Assembly (NCBI GenBank): GCA_965198855.1
Contig: CBDAPZ010000002.1
Span: 744,001-808,000 of the forward strand
DNA from: BOG-908 sp965198855
GTDB taxonomy: Bacteria > Pseudomonadota > Alphaproteobacteria > Acetobacterales > Acetobacteraceae
Direction: 5' to 3'
DNA: 64,000 nt
Shown: in pieces, positions 29,066 through 38,458 of the stretch
Position numbering within the stretch: the first letter of the stretch is position 1
How the letters are laid out: every line of letters begins with the position of its first letter
Position numbers and translations under genes: made by a program
Notes under the pieces: generated by a model
Told to the model about the DNA's origin: nothing
Databases searched by the model: none
What the model saw: the letters and a program-made list of their open reading frames with translations, nothing else

Positions 29066-29602
29066 ATAGCCCGAGGACCCCTGCCCGCAACGCCTTCCCG
29101 CGACGGGCCACGTGTGAATGAGGAGATACGCGTACCGCAAGTGCGTCTGATCGATCAGGATGGTGAAATGCAGGGCGTAATGTCCGCCCGGGATGCGCTG
29201 TTACGCGCCTACGCCGTCGGTCTCGACCTGCTCGAGATCAGCCCGAACGCCGATCCGCCGGTATGCAAGATCCTCGACTTCGGGAAGTTCAAATACGAAC
29301 AGCAGAAGAAACGGAACGAGGCCAAGAAAAAGCAGCGCGTCATCGAGATCAAGGAAGTCAAGGTTCGTCCGAACATCGACGAGAACGACTACCAGGTGAA
29401 GCTCCGCTCGATGAAAAGCTTCATCGAAGAGGGCGACAAGGTGAAGGTGACTTTGCGCTTCCGCGGCCGCGAAATGGCCCATCAGGACATTGGTGTGAAG
29501 GTTCTGGAGCGCATCCGCGCCGACCTGGAAGCCGCCACCAAGGTCGAGCAAATGCCCCGCATGGAAATGCGCCAGATGGTCATGGTGCTCAGCCCTAAAT
29601 AA
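29066..29602 (+). CDS. infC: Translation initiation factor IF-3, apparent AUA start
   Basis: About 178 residues. N-domain RVNEEIRVPQVRLIDQDGE and C-domain KEVKVRPNIDENDYQVKL with GREMAHQDIG are typical IF-3. The frame upstream of the internal GTG at 29114 has no ATG, GTG or TTG, but an ATA at 29066 lies six bases after a strong AGGAG (29055-29059), just downstream of an in-frame TAG. The extra residues (ARGPLPATPSRDGPR) look like the normal N-terminal extension. E. coli infC uses the rare AUU start so that IF-3 represses its own translation; an AUA here would work the same way (inference). Confidence 0.9.
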   Translation: MARGPLPATPSRDGPRVNEEIRVPQVRLIDQDGEMQGVMSARDALLRAYAVGLDLLEISPNADPPVCKILDFGKFKYEQQKKRNEAKKKQRVIEIKEVKVRPNIDENDYQVKLRSMKSFIEEGDKVKVTLRFRGREMAHQDIGVKVLERIRADLEAATKVEQMPRMEMRQMVMVLSPK

Positions 29603-29618
29603 TGCCGGGGGTTTGGGG

Positions 29619-29686
29619 CTTGGGGGATATCTTGCGTCGCGTGCGACGCATCCCCCAAGGCGCAGGCGCCCCAGTCTTCCTTTTTT
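29619..29686 (+). terminator. Terminator region after infC
   Basis: CTTGGGGGAT (29619-29628) pairs with ATCCCCCAAG downstream around an inner GCGTCGC-GT-GCGACGC hairpin. A TTCCTTTTTT run follows about 17 bases later. This fits intrinsic termination between infC and hslO, although the T-run is not directly against the stem. Confidence 0.6.
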
Positions 29687-29714
29687 GTGTGTTTTGGCGT
29701 CCTATTTAACGTTC

Positions 29715-30674
29715 ATGCCTGCGACCCCAGCCTTCCTCGACACGAACCGCCCCGACGTTCCTGACATTGTCGTTCCTCGTGGCATCACCCCATTCCATCT
29801 TCCCGGCCATCCCGTCCGCGGCCGCCTGGTCCGATTGGGACCTTTGGCGGATGCGTTGCTGTCGCGCCATGCCAATCCGCCGGCGGTGACGGCTCTTGCC
29901 GGCCAGGCCTTGGCGCTTGCGGCGGGTTTGTCCAGCGCCTTGAAGTATCGAGGTTCCTTCAGCTTGCAGGCGAAGGGCGACGGCCCGGTCTCCATGCTTC
30001 TGGCCGACTGCACGCAGGAGGGTGCGTTGCGCTTCTACGCGCGTGCGGACGAGGAGAAGCTTGCGGCGATGCTGGCTTTGGAACCATCGCCGTCTGCGCA
30101 GACCTTGCTCGGTGAGGGATATCTGGCCTTCACCGTGGACCAGGGCGGCGACATGGACCGCTACCAGGGCATCGTCTCGATCGAGGGCGCCACCCTGGCC
30201 GAGATGGCACTGCATTATTTCCGCACCAGTGAGCAGGTGCAGTACGATGTGCATCTCGCCTGCGCCCAGCGCCTCGATGGCTGGCGTGGTGCCGCGCTGA
30301 TCCTGGAGCGTGTGGCGGGCGAGGGCGGTATCGATCCGGCGCTCGACACCGAAGCGCAAAACGAGAGCTGGCACACCGCGGTCACCTTGGCGGCCACCAT
30401 CACCGAAGACGAGCTGCTCGACGATGCTCTGAGTGCCGACAAGCTGATCTGGCGTCTGTTCGGCAACGAGGGCGTGGCAGTGGACCGGCCGCGTGCGCTG
30501 GCTTATGGGTGCCGGTGTTCGCGAGCGAAACTTTCCGGCATCCTCGAGGGTTTCTCGGCTGATGATCTGGATGAGATGGCCGTCGACGGCGCGATCGTCA
30601 TGACCTGCGAGTTTTGCAAATGGGATTTTTCGTTTCCACGCGAGGATGTCGGCAGCCGGGAGGAGCGCGCGTGA
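29715..30674 (+). CDS. hslO: Redox-regulated chaperone Hsp33
   Basis: A 319-residue protein. The C-terminal zinc site CRCSRAKL...MTCEFC gives the CxC and CxxC pairs that release zinc and form disulfides under oxidation, switching on the holdase. FRTSEQVQYDVHLA and SPSAQTLLGEGYLAF-type segments belong to the N-terminal domain. The ATG at 29715 starts the family-like MPATPAFLDT. The stop overlaps the GTG of a lipoprotein gene (GTGA). Confidence 0.9.
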   Translation: MPATPAFLDTNRPDVPDIVVPRGITPFHLPGHPVRGRLVRLGPLADALLSRHANPPAVTALAGQALALAAGLSSALKYRGSFSLQAKGDGPVSMLLADCTQEGALRFYARADEEKLAAMLALEPSPSAQTLLGEGYLAFTVDQGGDMDRYQGIVSIEGATLAEMALHYFRTSEQVQYDVHLACAQRLDGWRGAALILERVAGEGGIDPALDTEAQNESWHTAVTLAATITEDELLDDALSADKLIWRLFGNEGVAVDRPRALAYGCRCSRAKLSGILEGFSADDLDEMAVDGAIVMTCEFCKWDFSFPREDVGSREERA

Positions 30675-31444
30675 GGGTGGGGCGTATTTCGGCCGCGGTG
30701 ATCTGCCTGGCGCTGCCGCTCGGCCTGGCGGCGTGTGGTGGCGACGAGGTGCCACCGACCGAGCCCTACACCCAGTTGCATTATGAATTCCTGCCGAAGC
30801 TCCGCCTCAACGTGGGGAGCGTCACGGTCGATGACCGCGCGCATCCGATGGGTCCAGAGGATCTCGCGGCGCAATCACCTGCGATCCCGGCGCTTGCCTT
30901 GGAGCAGATGGCGCATGACCGTCTGTTCGCGTCATCTACTGCGGGTGCGGCCAATTTCGTGGTCGACCAGGCCAGCATCGTCCGGCAGCCGAACGGCACG
31001 TTGAGCGGTGTTATGTCCGTGCATCTGGACATCACCACCGCCACCGGGGCGAATGCGGGCTTTGCCTCCGCCGAAGTCGAGCGCCAGCACATTCCCGGCT
31101 CCGACGCGGAGAACCTGCAGAACAACCTCTACGATCTGACCAAGCAGATGATGGACGCCATGAACGTGGAGTTCGAATTCCAGCTGAAGAAAACCCTGCC
31201 CACCTGGCTGGCCACCGGCAACGCCGTTCCCGCGCCGGTGGTGGCCCAGCCGCTCGACCAGGCACCGCCTGTGGCGCCGGCACCATCCCCTGCGGAGATG
31301 GCACCTGCCGTGGAGACCCCGCCGCCGCCGCCATCGAATGATGGCTATCAGGACCCGATGGCGCCGCCCGCGCCCCAGCAATTGTCGCCGCAGCCCGGCT
31401 ATCTGCAGGCACCGCCGACCTCCGCACCATCGCCCGGCTACTAA
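30671..31444 (+). CDS. Lipoprotein with Pro-rich C-terminus
   Basis: A 257-residue protein starting with GTG that overlaps the hslO stop. GGAGGAG precedes it. The signal peptide ends in lipobox LAAC (SAAVICLALPLGLAAC). The mature domain (TEPYTQLHYEFLPKLRLNVGSV, then a helical part ending TKQMMDAMNVEFEFQLKKTLPTW) is probably folded in the periplasm, followed by about 70 residues rich in Pro, Ala and Gln. No named family was recognised. Cotranscription with hslO is likely. Confidence 0.7.
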   Translation: MRVGRISAAVICLALPLGLAACGGDEVPPTEPYTQLHYEFLPKLRLNVGSVTVDDRAHPMGPEDLAAQSPAIPALALEQMAHDRLFASSTAGAANFVVDQASIVRQPNGTLSGVMSVHLDITTATGANAGFASAEVERQHIPGSDAENLQNNLYDLTKQMMDAMNVEFEFQLKKTLPTWLATGNAVPAPVVAQPLDQAPPVAPAPSPAEMAPAVETPPPPPSNDGYQDPMAPPAPQQLSPQPGYLQAPPTSAPSPGY

Positions 31445-31520
31445 GTTCGTCTCTTACCGTGCCGCAGCCTTTCTGATATCGTAACGAAGAGCTTGCTCTC
31501 AATAGCGGTTGGGTGTTGCC

Positions 31521-32138
31521 ATGCGGATATCCATTGTAGCTGCCGGACTGATCCTGGCCTGTGCCGGCGCCCGCGCCGACACGATCAGCATCACCACCCA
31601 GATCGCCCCTTCCGGCTACGACGCCTATGGTGGTGAAGGTTTCATCGTCAGCACGCCTGGCTTCGACAGCGCACTCGGTCTGCTTCAAAGCGTCTCGATG
31701 ACACTGACCGGCTCCGTGCAGGACGACATCTTTTCCGCGTCCGGCGATCTGCTGCCGTTTTCCGCGATCTTCAACAATATAGGGGCCATCAGCGGTTTTG
31801 GCTTCAACCAGTCCGGCGTGCTGTCCAGCAACGCCGGCACTGCCTCCACCTTCCTCGCCGATAACAGTTTTGCGGTGAATGCCACCGTCTCGACCACCGC
31901 CGATCTGCAGGATTACGTGTCTGACGCCATTATCGCCACCAGCTACATGTTCTACAGCACGGTCACCAATGCCACGACCGGGCAGATCATCAGCTATGAC
32001 AGCGACTATGCGCAGTTCACCGGCACCGTCACCGAAACCTTCTCCTACGCCACCGCCGTCCCGGAGCCGGCATCGTTCGCCTGCCTGGCCATCGGTCTGC
32101 TCGCCGCAACCGCAATGGCCAACCGCCGCCGCGTCTGA
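31521..32138 (+). CDS. PEP-CTERM sorting-domain exported protein
   Basis: A 205-residue protein with a signal peptide (MRISIVAAGLILACAGARA) and a C-terminal VPEPASFACLAIGLLAATAMANRRR, the PEP-CTERM sorting signal. The middle is rich in Ser, Thr and Gly. It is the second substrate-type protein in the window for the exosortase-A pathway whose ligase and amidotransferase are at 2.2-7.7 kb. The DUF938 gene follows 12 bp later. Confidence 0.85.
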   Translation: MRISIVAAGLILACAGARADTISITTQIAPSGYDAYGGEGFIVSTPGFDSALGLLQSVSMTLTGSVQDDIFSASGDLLPFSAIFNNIGAISGFGFNQSGVLSSNAGTASTFLADNSFAVNATVSTTADLQDYVSDAIIATSYMFYSTVTNATTGQIISYDSDYAQFTGTVTETFSYATAVPEPASFACLAIGLLAATAMANRRRV

Positions 32139-32150
32139 CCGGCGGCCGAG

Positions 32151-32750
32151 ATGAACGACGCACGCCTCACTGCACCTGCCTTCGCGCGCAACGGCGATCC
32201 GATCCGCGACGCCTTGCGTAGAATCCTACCCGATAGCGGCCTCGTTCTGGAAATCGCCAGCGGCTCCGGTGAACACATCGTTCACATCGCACGGACCTTC
32301 GGCCGGCTGACCTTCCAGCCTTCCGACCCCGACCCGGCCGCGCGCGCCAGCATCGATGCCTGGTCCCGCCAGGCTGCCTTGCCGAACCTGCGCCCAGCCC
32401 AGGCGATCGATGCGGCAGCGGACTGGCCGATCGCCGGTGCTGACGCGATCCTGTGCATCAACATGGTCCATATCTCGCCATGGCCGGCGACCGAGGGCTT
32501 GTTCCGCAACGCCACGCGCCTTCTGCCGCCGGGTGCCCCGCTCACGCTTTATGGCCCGTTCGACCGCACCGGCATCCCGCTCGCCTCCGGAAATGTCGCC
32601 TTTGATGCCGATCTGCGCGCCCGCAATCCAGAATGGGGCCTGCGCCATCTGGACGCCCTGACCAACCTTGCCACAGCCTTCGCACCGCCCGCGGTCATCG
32701 AAATGCCGGCCAACAACATCATTGCCACATTCCGGCGCCTGGGCGTCTGA
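32151..32750 (+). CDS. DUF938 class I SAM-dependent methyltransferase
   Basis: A 199-residue protein that begins with the family pattern PAFARNGDPIRDALRRILP and motif I VLEIASGSGEHIVHIA, which binds S-adenosylmethionine. CINMVHISPW (motif IV region) and LYGPFDRTGIPLASGN follow. This is the DUF938 family; the substrate is unknown. A ribosome site is not obvious, and coupling to the PEP-CTERM gene 12 bp upstream is likely. Confidence 0.85.
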   Translation: MNDARLTAPAFARNGDPIRDALRRILPDSGLVLEIASGSGEHIVHIARTFGRLTFQPSDPDPAARASIDAWSRQAALPNLRPAQAIDAAADWPIAGADAILCINMVHISPWPATEGLFRNATRLLPPGAPLTLYGPFDRTGIPLASGNVAFDADLRARNPEWGLRHLDALTNLATAFAPPAVIEMPANNIIATFRRLGV

Positions 32751-32784
32751 CTCGCCGGCCGTCTTCGCAAAACCAATGCTCGCT

Positions 32785-32815
32785 CTTTTCAGGTCGCGAA
32801 GGGAGACCTGAAAAG
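32785..32815. repeat. Inverted repeat in the intergenic gap
   Basis: Perfect 11-bp arms CTTTTCAGGTC / GACCTGAAAAG with a 9-base loop, 35 bp after the DUF938 stop and before a convergent gene. It could be a bidirectional terminator, but no clear T-run follows on either strand. Confidence 0.55.
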
Positions 32816-32923
32816 GGGAGATGCTCACGGAGAGGCGGTAAACGAAACTCGAGTTGATCCACCATCATAAAGGCCAACCCGGTTTGACCACCAAAGCTTG
32901 CGCCTATTTCAGTCGGCTAAGCT

Positions 32924-33175
32924 CTATTTAGGTCTATCCGCAGTTGGCGTTTCGTTTGATGAATCAGGCAGGGATTTGTCGGTGAAGCCGTTTGATGCGG
33001 CAGCTTTATGGTGATGCGTGTGGTGGGTGTGCGTCGTGCTCTTTTTCGCAGGCGTTGCCGGAGCATCTGTCGTGGGTGTCGTGGCGTCCGGCGTAGCGGG
33101 TGTGGTCTGAGCGAGCACTGTGCCGGCCTGCAGAGTTGCGGCGAGAGCCGTGGCGGCCATGAGAAAGCGGTTCAT
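32924..33175 (-). CDS. Small exported His-rich protein
   Basis: An 83-residue protein with a signal peptide (MNRFLMAATALAATLQAGTV, cleavage after VLAQ). The mature part is Thr/Ala/Pro-rich with a His cluster (THTHHTHHHK). Low complexity suggests it is unstructured and may bind metal (inference). The ATG at 33173-33175 is the start that gives a proper signal. No family was recognised. It ends the minus-strand group that begins with the TPR glycosyltransferase. Confidence 0.6.
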   Translation of the reverse strand: MNRFLMAATALAATLQAGTVLAQTTPATPDATTPTTDAPATPAKKSTTHTHHTHHHKAAASNGFTDKSLPDSSNETPTADRPK

Positions 33176-33258
33176 TTTAGCTCCATTAATCCGGGCTTGA
33201 GGTAAAGACACAAGCGACACCTGCATCATAGCAACAGATGCGCGATTGAAAACCTCAG

Positions 33259-34863
33259 CTAGGTTACGTTTCGGGCCGAGGCCGAGGCCGCCAACTCAGC
33301 CAATTTGGCCGGAAGAGGCCGAATGATGTCGGCCCAAGCGCCTGGCTCGGGCTGCCGGAACTGGCGTATTGTCGGATACCAGGGCGCAGCCTCCTGCGCG
33401 GGAGACCAACGCCAATCCGCATCGAACCGATTGAGCAGCCAGACCGGGCGACCCATCGCACCTGCCAGATGGGCAACAGCGGTATCTACCGTGATGACTA
33501 GGTCCAGGCACGCAACCAAGGCGGCGGTATCCGCGAAATCCGCAAGGTCACCTGCAACATCCGTGACGTTCAAGCGCGCTTGCGGTGCATGTATGTCCGC
33601 GTTCGCCTCTTCCGTTTGCAGTGACACAAAGCTGCAGCCTGCAACCTCGGCGAGCGGCGTTAGTTCGCTGAAAGGAACGGATTTGCGTGCCTGGATGATT
33701 CTGCTGATCAGATCGGGCCTGACCCCGCTGGACCAGCACAACCCAACGCGCAGACCCGGCAGGCTGCGGAGCCTAGCCTCCCAAACCGCAACATCATCTG
33801 GCAAAGCTCGAAGATATGGAACATCCGACGGCAGATCGGAGGGTGTTCTCACACCGCAAGCTGCAGGCAGGCTCATGATCGGGCATTGGAACTCGCATTC
33901 CGGGATGTCGCTGCCTTGGAGCACGACCTTGAGGGACGTGCCGGACGACCCCGGTAAGGTGCGTATCAGGCGCATCAATGGCGCCGGCACCTCCAATATG
34001 ATGTCACCGGCGTCGTGAATGTGTGAGACAAACCGGCACATCTGCAGTTGATCGCCAAATCCCTGTTCCGCGCGCACGAGCAATCGTCGTCCGTTCAACG
34101 GCTCGCCCGTCCATAGTTGGGTTTGGATATGGCGCTGCGAGCCGACCCATTCCGGCACCTTCCAGCGCCACTCGTTTTCGGCAAATCCCGCTTCGAGATC
34201 ACCGCTCGCCAGCAAAGCTTCGGACAGGCTGATATGCAGTTCCGGAAAATTGGGCGCCCAAACCAGCGCCTGACGCGCCACGGAGATTGCCTCGCTTAAT
34301 CTCCCAAGCGCGCGCAGCGCCGTTGACCGACCTGAAGCTGCCTTCGCGTGGCGGGGTTCGGCCTGCAGTGCGCGTCCATAGCACGCCGCAGCATCGCTCC
34401 ATCGAGCCATGTCCGCGTAGACGACACCAAGGTTGAACCAGCCCGAGGGATGACGCGGATTCGTTCGTACGCTCGCTTCCAGACAGTGTCGCGCTTCATC
34501 CGCCCTGCCGAGCTCCCGCAAGGCTGCGCCCATGTTGCACAAGGCGGCCGCATCGGAAGGATCAAGCCTCAGCGCGATCTCGAGCGCCTCGAAGGCGGTC
34601 TGCGGCTGCTTCAACATCACCGCCAAACCACCGATCCGGCGATAGATCTCGGCACTTGCGGGATCGGCCTCGAGCGCTTGACGGCACGTTTCCAGGGCGG
34701 CCTCGAACTTTCCCCGGTCGATCAGGATATCGGAACGCCGCAGCAGTCGCGCAGCTGTCTTTTCGTCGCGGCCTGGTAACGCACGAAGCCTGGCCAACTG
34801 GTCCTCACCTTCATCGGAGCCAAATCCCACCGCCGGATACGCCCGGGCTCTGTGTTCCGCCAA
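33259..34863 (-). CDS. TPR protein with glycosyltransferase-9-like C-terminus
   Basis: A 534-residue protein. Residues 40-240 hold about five tetratricopeptide repeats (ASAEIYRRIGGLAVMLKQPQTA; DAAALCNMGAALRELGRADE; HPSGWFNLGVVYADM). Residues 270-534 match the heptosyltransferase-like domain of TPR proteins, ending with VITVDTAVAHLAGAMGRPVWLL. Such proteins are predicted O-linked or surface-glycan transferases; the acceptor is unknown. It stands opposite the porin gene. Confidence 0.8.
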   Translation of the reverse strand: MAEHRARAYPAVGFGSDEGEDQLARLRALPGRDEKTAARLLRRSDILIDRGKFEAALETCRQALEADPASAEIYRRIGGLAVMLKQPQTAFEALEIALRLDPSDAAALCNMGAALRELGRADEARHCLEASVRTNPRHPSGWFNLGVVYADMARWSDAAACYGRALQAEPRHAKAASGRSTALRALGRLSEAISVARQALVWAPNFPELHISLSEALLASGDLEAGFAENEWRWKVPEWVGSQRHIQTQLWTGEPLNGRRLLVRAEQGFGDQLQMCRFVSHIHDAGDIILEVPAPLMRLIRTLPGSSGTSLKVVLQGSDIPECEFQCPIMSLPAACGVRTPSDLPSDVPYLRALPDDVAVWEARLRSLPGLRVGLCWSSGVRPDLISRIIQARKSVPFSELTPLAEVAGCSFVSLQTEEANADIHAPQARLNVTDVAGDLADFADTAALVACLDLVITVDTAVAHLAGAMGRPVWLLNRFDADWRWSPAQEAAPWYPTIRQFRQPEPGAWADIIRPLPAKLAELAASASARNVT

Positions 34864-35017
34864 GCATGCAGGTCAGAGCACCGCCATTCCCGCCAGCTGC
34901 ATCAACTATACCACACCATGGCAAGACACGCCGCCACGCTTCATTTCCTACTTGACGAATATGGATTGAGGTGTGATCTGATTTCCTCAAGCGTTCGTTA
35001 TCAGGGGTTTGGGGAAG

Positions 35018-36763
35018 ATGCTTCGTTCCGTCATGCGGGCTACTAAACGCGAATTTAGTGTTCCGGCCGTGTTTGCAGGTGAGCGTGTGCGCACGCAGCT
35101 TCCGCCGCGCTCAGCCCTCATGCTGGCCTCGGCACTCACGCTGACAGGCCTTTGCGGCACTTCGGCATACGCGGCACCGGCCCCAGACCGCCTGGAGGAA
35201 ATCGAGAAGCAGTTGATCGAGCTGAAGACTCAGCTGCGCGCACTGAAGGAGCGCAATGCAGCGCGGGATCACCAGCTGAGAGCCGCCCGGGCACAGCCCA
35301 CCACGCCGGCGCCCACGCAAATAACGCCTGTCATGCCGCAGATCCCGGCAGGCTACGCGCTGGTGCCTGCTTCACCCGGCTCGACGCCGGGATCGGTCGT
35401 GCTCGCCAGGGCGGAAGCCCCCGCCAAGCCGACCCTGCCCATGGGCGTGTTCCAGCTCGGTCCTGTCAGCATAAAGCTGGGCGGCTTCTTCGCGGCCGAA
35501 GGCGCCTACCGGTCGCGCAACCAGGAAGAAGACATACAGTCCAACTTCAATACCGGTGTCCCCGAACGCATCAGCCCGCTCTACCACCAGCCGGAGTTCC
35601 TGGAGAGCGCGCGGCAGACCCGCATAACTTCCCTGATGACCGCGGAGCCGGACGAGTCGACCCGCATCCAGGGCTATCTCTCCGTCGATTTTTCCGGCGG
35701 CGCGCCGACCTCGAACAGCAATCAGAGCAATAGCTGGGTGCCGCGTCTGCGCGAAGGCTACATCGCCTACAGCGATACCGATTGGGGGTACGAGCTACTC
35801 GCCGGCCAGGCTTTCTCCCTGCTGACGATGACTCGAATCGGTATGGAGCCGCTCAACGTCAATCCGCCGCCCACGATCGATCCGAGCTACGTCGCCGGCT
35901 TCGACTGGGCGCGCCAGGCACAGTTCCGTATCGAGAAAAGCTTCCTGCACAAGGAATATTGGCTGGGTCTTTCGATCGAGAATCCGCAGAGCACCTTCAC
36001 CCAGACCAGTATTCCGAGCTCGCTCGGCACGCTCAACTTCGCCAATCCCGGCATCGGCGTGAATGCCACCGGCGGCAGTTTTTCCAACAACTTCGCACCC
36101 GACGTGATCGTCAAGGCCGTCGCCGATTATCCCATCGCGCATCTGGAGGCGTTCGGCCTCGGCAGCGTGTTCAACGACCGTGTCAGCCAGCTCGGCACCG
36201 GCCAGAGCAACACCACCTTCGGCGGCGGCGGCGGCGGCGCTGCCTTGATCCGGCTTATTCCGAACGTGCTCGAGCTGAACATGAACGGCATGGTCGGCCA
36301 AGGCATCGGCCGGTACGGCACCTCGCAGCTGCCGGAGGCGACCATCGGCAGCCACGGCCAGCCGGTGCCGCTACCGGAATGGACTGCACTCGCCGGCATC
36401 GTCGGCCACCCCACGCCGATGATCGATCTCTACGGCTATGTCGGCACCGAGCAGATCAGTGCACGCTATTTCGACAATACGGTGAAGGGCAAGACCACCG
36501 CCTACGGCTACGGAAATCCGCTCTACTCAAATGCGGGATGCGACACGGAGCTGTCGCCCTTGACCTGCACCGCGAATACGTCGGGCATCGTGATGGGCGC
36601 AGTGGGCGCGTGGTATCGTTTCCTGAAGGGACCTTATGGCACGCTGCAGGCCGGCGTTCAGTATTCCTATGTGCACCGCTCGGTTTTCCAGGGTATCGGG
36701 GCTACGCCGGAAACAGACGACAATATGGTGTTCCTGAGCTTTCGGTATTTTCCGTTTCAGTAG
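35018..36763 (+). CDS. Outer-membrane porin, paralogue of 43173-44861
   Basis: A 581-residue protein. After a signal peptide (SALMLASALTLTGLCGTSAYA) comes a short coiled coil (LEEIEKQLIELKTQLRALKERN), then a spacer containing MPQIPAGYALVPASPGSTPG, then a beta-rich barrel ending in the aromatic FRYFPFQ. The coiled coil resembles the periplasmic trimerisation segments of some porins. The start is ATG 35018 (a TTG at 35009 is the alternative). The barrel and linker closely match the second porin. A repeat element directly follows the stop. Confidence 0.75.
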   Translation: MLRSVMRATKREFSVPAVFAGERVRTQLPPRSALMLASALTLTGLCGTSAYAAPAPDRLEEIEKQLIELKTQLRALKERNAARDHQLRAARAQPTTPAPTQITPVMPQIPAGYALVPASPGSTPGSVVLARAEAPAKPTLPMGVFQLGPVSIKLGGFFAAEGAYRSRNQEEDIQSNFNTGVPERISPLYHQPEFLESARQTRITSLMTAEPDESTRIQGYLSVDFSGGAPTSNSNQSNSWVPRLREGYIAYSDTDWGYELLAGQAFSLLTMTRIGMEPLNVNPPPTIDPSYVAGFDWARQAQFRIEKSFLHKEYWLGLSIENPQSTFTQTSIPSSLGTLNFANPGIGVNATGGSFSNNFAPDVIVKAVADYPIAHLEAFGLGSVFNDRVSQLGTGQSNTTFGGGGGGAALIRLIPNVLELNMNGMVGQGIGRYGTSQLPEATIGSHGQPVPLPEWTALAGIVGHPTPMIDLYGYVGTEQISARYFDNTVKGKTTAYGYGNPLYSNAGCDTELSPLTCTANTSGIVMGAVGAWYRFLKGPYGTLQAGVQYSYVHRSVFQGIGATPETDDNMVFLSFRYFPFQ

Positions 36764-36898
36764 GAAGGAAGACTTTTTTTCTGAAGAAAAGAAGCAAAAG
36801 ACTTTTATGTCGCTGTCGCGGCTCTATCCGGCACATGTACACATAATACATAAAAGTTTTTTGCTTCTTTTCTTCAAAAAAGAACTGCTTGCTTACTT
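36764..36898. repeat. Full dispersed repeat element (two arms and core)
   Basis: Left arm around CTGAAGAAAAGAAGCAAAAG, core GTCGCTGTCGCGGCTCTATCC, right arm TAAAAGTTTTTTGCTTCTTT. It sits exactly between the convergent porin and outer-membrane efflux genes, where it could terminate transcription from both sides. Confidence 0.9.
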
Positions 36899-38317
36899 CG
36901 CCGCCAGCGACGGCAAATCCCGCACCGACCACCCCCCACCCAGTGCCCGAATGAGCAGCACCGCAGATTCCAACCGCCGCGTACGCAGATCGACAAGTGA
37001 TTGCTCGGTCTGCAATTCGCTCGTCTGCGCCACGACCACATCGAGGAAACTGGTCGCACCATCCTTGTAGAGATTGGTCGTCATCTGCACGGTGCGTTGT
37101 GCCGCCTGCACCGCCGCTTGCTCCTGCTGCGCTTCCTGCCCCAGCAAACGCAATCCCGCCAGCGCATCTTCCACCTGCTGGAACGCGGTCAGCACCGTCT
37201 GTCGATACTCGCCCACCGTTTGCTTGTACACCGCGATCGTGGCGGCTTCTTCGGCATTGCGCAGCCCACCCTCGAAGAGCGGCATCGCGAGGCCGGGCCC
37301 AATCGCCCAGAGCTCATCAGGCAGGCTGAACGGGTTGATCGCGGTGTTTTGGAATCCGTAAAGAATGTTCAGCGATAATTGCGGGTAGAATGCCGCGCGC
37401 GCCACGCCGATCTGCGCGTTGGCCGCCGCCATCTGCCGCTCCGCGGCCGCCACGTCCGGTCGCCGCTCCAGCAGGGTCGACGGCAATCCTGGCGCGATCT
37501 CCGGCAGCGTCATGGTCGAGGCGATCGACGCAACCTGGAACTGCGCCGGAACCTTGCCGACCAAAACGGCGATCGCATGCTCTTCGATCGCCCGCCTTTC
37601 GGCGACGTCGGACAGCGCTGCACGTGCCGCCTCCAACTGCGTCTGCGCACGCGACACGTCGATGCCCGATGATATCTTTCCGGCAAAGCGGTTCTGCGTC
37701 AGCGTCAGCGCCTGGGCATAGGCGTCGACTGCGTTCTTCAGCACCACCGCCTGTGCGTCGAAACCACGCAGTGTCACGTAATCGCCGGCGAGCTCGGCAT
37801 GCAGGCTCAGTCGAAGGGATTCCAGATCGGCAGCGCTGGCCTGCGCGGCATCGCGTCCCGCCTTGATGGCGTTCGCAACCCGGCCCCACAGATCGACTTC
37901 GTAAGTCGCCTGCGCCGTTAGCGTGGAATCGAGATATTCATTGGGTTGGCCACCGCCACGCAGCGGCCGGTTGTCGGATTGACGATCGTAGAAGACATGG
38001 CCGCCGAGATTCAGCTGCGGATACAGACCCGAATTCGCCTCCGCCGCCAACGCCCGCGCCTGCTGGAACGAGGCCAGGGCGGTGGCCAGCGTCGGGTCGG
38101 CACCATCTACCTGCGCCTCGAGCGTGTTCAGCACCGGATCGTCGAACAGGGTCCACCAGGCGCCGCGCGGTAGCTTGTCGGCCGGATGCGCCTGCTGGAA
38201 TTCGGTGGAGTCCTTGTACTGGACAGGGACACTCGTCACCGGAACATGATAATGCGGCGCGAGATCGCAGCCGGACAGCAACACAACCGAAGTGCTCGAC
38301 AAAACCACAGTTGCCAT
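36893..38317 (-). CDS. RND efflux outer-membrane lipoprotein (NodT/OprM family)
   Basis: Conserved part of about 474 residues. Signal with lipobox LLSGC (VVLLSGCDLAP), then two OEP repeats with SGLYPQLNLGG, YEVDLWGRV, ERRPDVAAAERQMAAANAQIGVARAAFYPQL and PLFEGGLRNA. It forms the trimeric exit duct of the pump. The start at 38317 has no ribosome site. The same frame is open back to an ATG at 38459-38461 that overlaps the adaptor stop (ATGA); that longer reading adds 48 residues encoded by a dispersed repeat element. The pump operon order is permease, adaptor, outer-membrane protein. Confidence 0.85.
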   Translation of the reverse strand: MATVVLSSTSVVLLSGCDLAPHYHVPVTSVPVQYKDSTEFQQAHPADKLPRGAWWTLFDDPVLNTLEAQVDGADPTLATALASFQQARALAAEANSGLYPQLNLGGHVFYDRQSDNRPLRGGGQPNEYLDSTLTAQATYEVDLWGRVANAIKAGRDAAQASAADLESLRLSLHAELAGDYVTLRGFDAQAVVLKNAVDAYAQALTLTQNRFAGKISSGIDVSRAQTQLEAARAALSDVAERRAIEEHAIAVLVGKVPAQFQVASIASTMTLPEIAPGLPSTLLERRPDVAAAERQMAAANAQIGVARAAFYPQLSLNILYGFQNTAINPFSLPDELWAIGPGLAMPLFEGGLRNAEEAATIAVYKQTVGEYRQTVLTAFQQVEDALAGLRLLGQEAQQEQAAVQAAQRTVQMTTNLYKDGATSFLDVVVAQTSELQTEQSLVDLRTRRLESAVLLIRALGGGWSVRDLPSLAAK

Positions 38318-38324
38318 AACGCGC

Positions 38325-38458
38325 AGGAAGGAAGGTCTTCTTTTCTGAAGAAAAGAAGCAAAAGACTTTTGTGTCGCTGTCGCGGTTCTCTCCGGTAGCG
38401 TATGCCATAATAACAAAAGTTTTTTGGTTCTTTTTTTCAAAAAAGAACTGCTTTCTGT
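38325..38458. repeat. Full dispersed repeat element inside the efflux operon
   Basis: Arms CTTCTTTTC-TGAA-GAAAAGAAG and AAAAGTTTTTTGGTTC flank the core GTGTCGCTGTCGCGGTTCTC. It separates the adaptor stop from the outer-membrane protein signal peptide and is open in that gene's frame. It could reduce expression of the third gene relative to the first two. Confidence 0.9.

Noticed and set aside
28904..29140. A 78-codon frame on the minus strand upstream of infC
   Set aside because: Runs through the half repeat and the infC leader antisense; no supporting signal.
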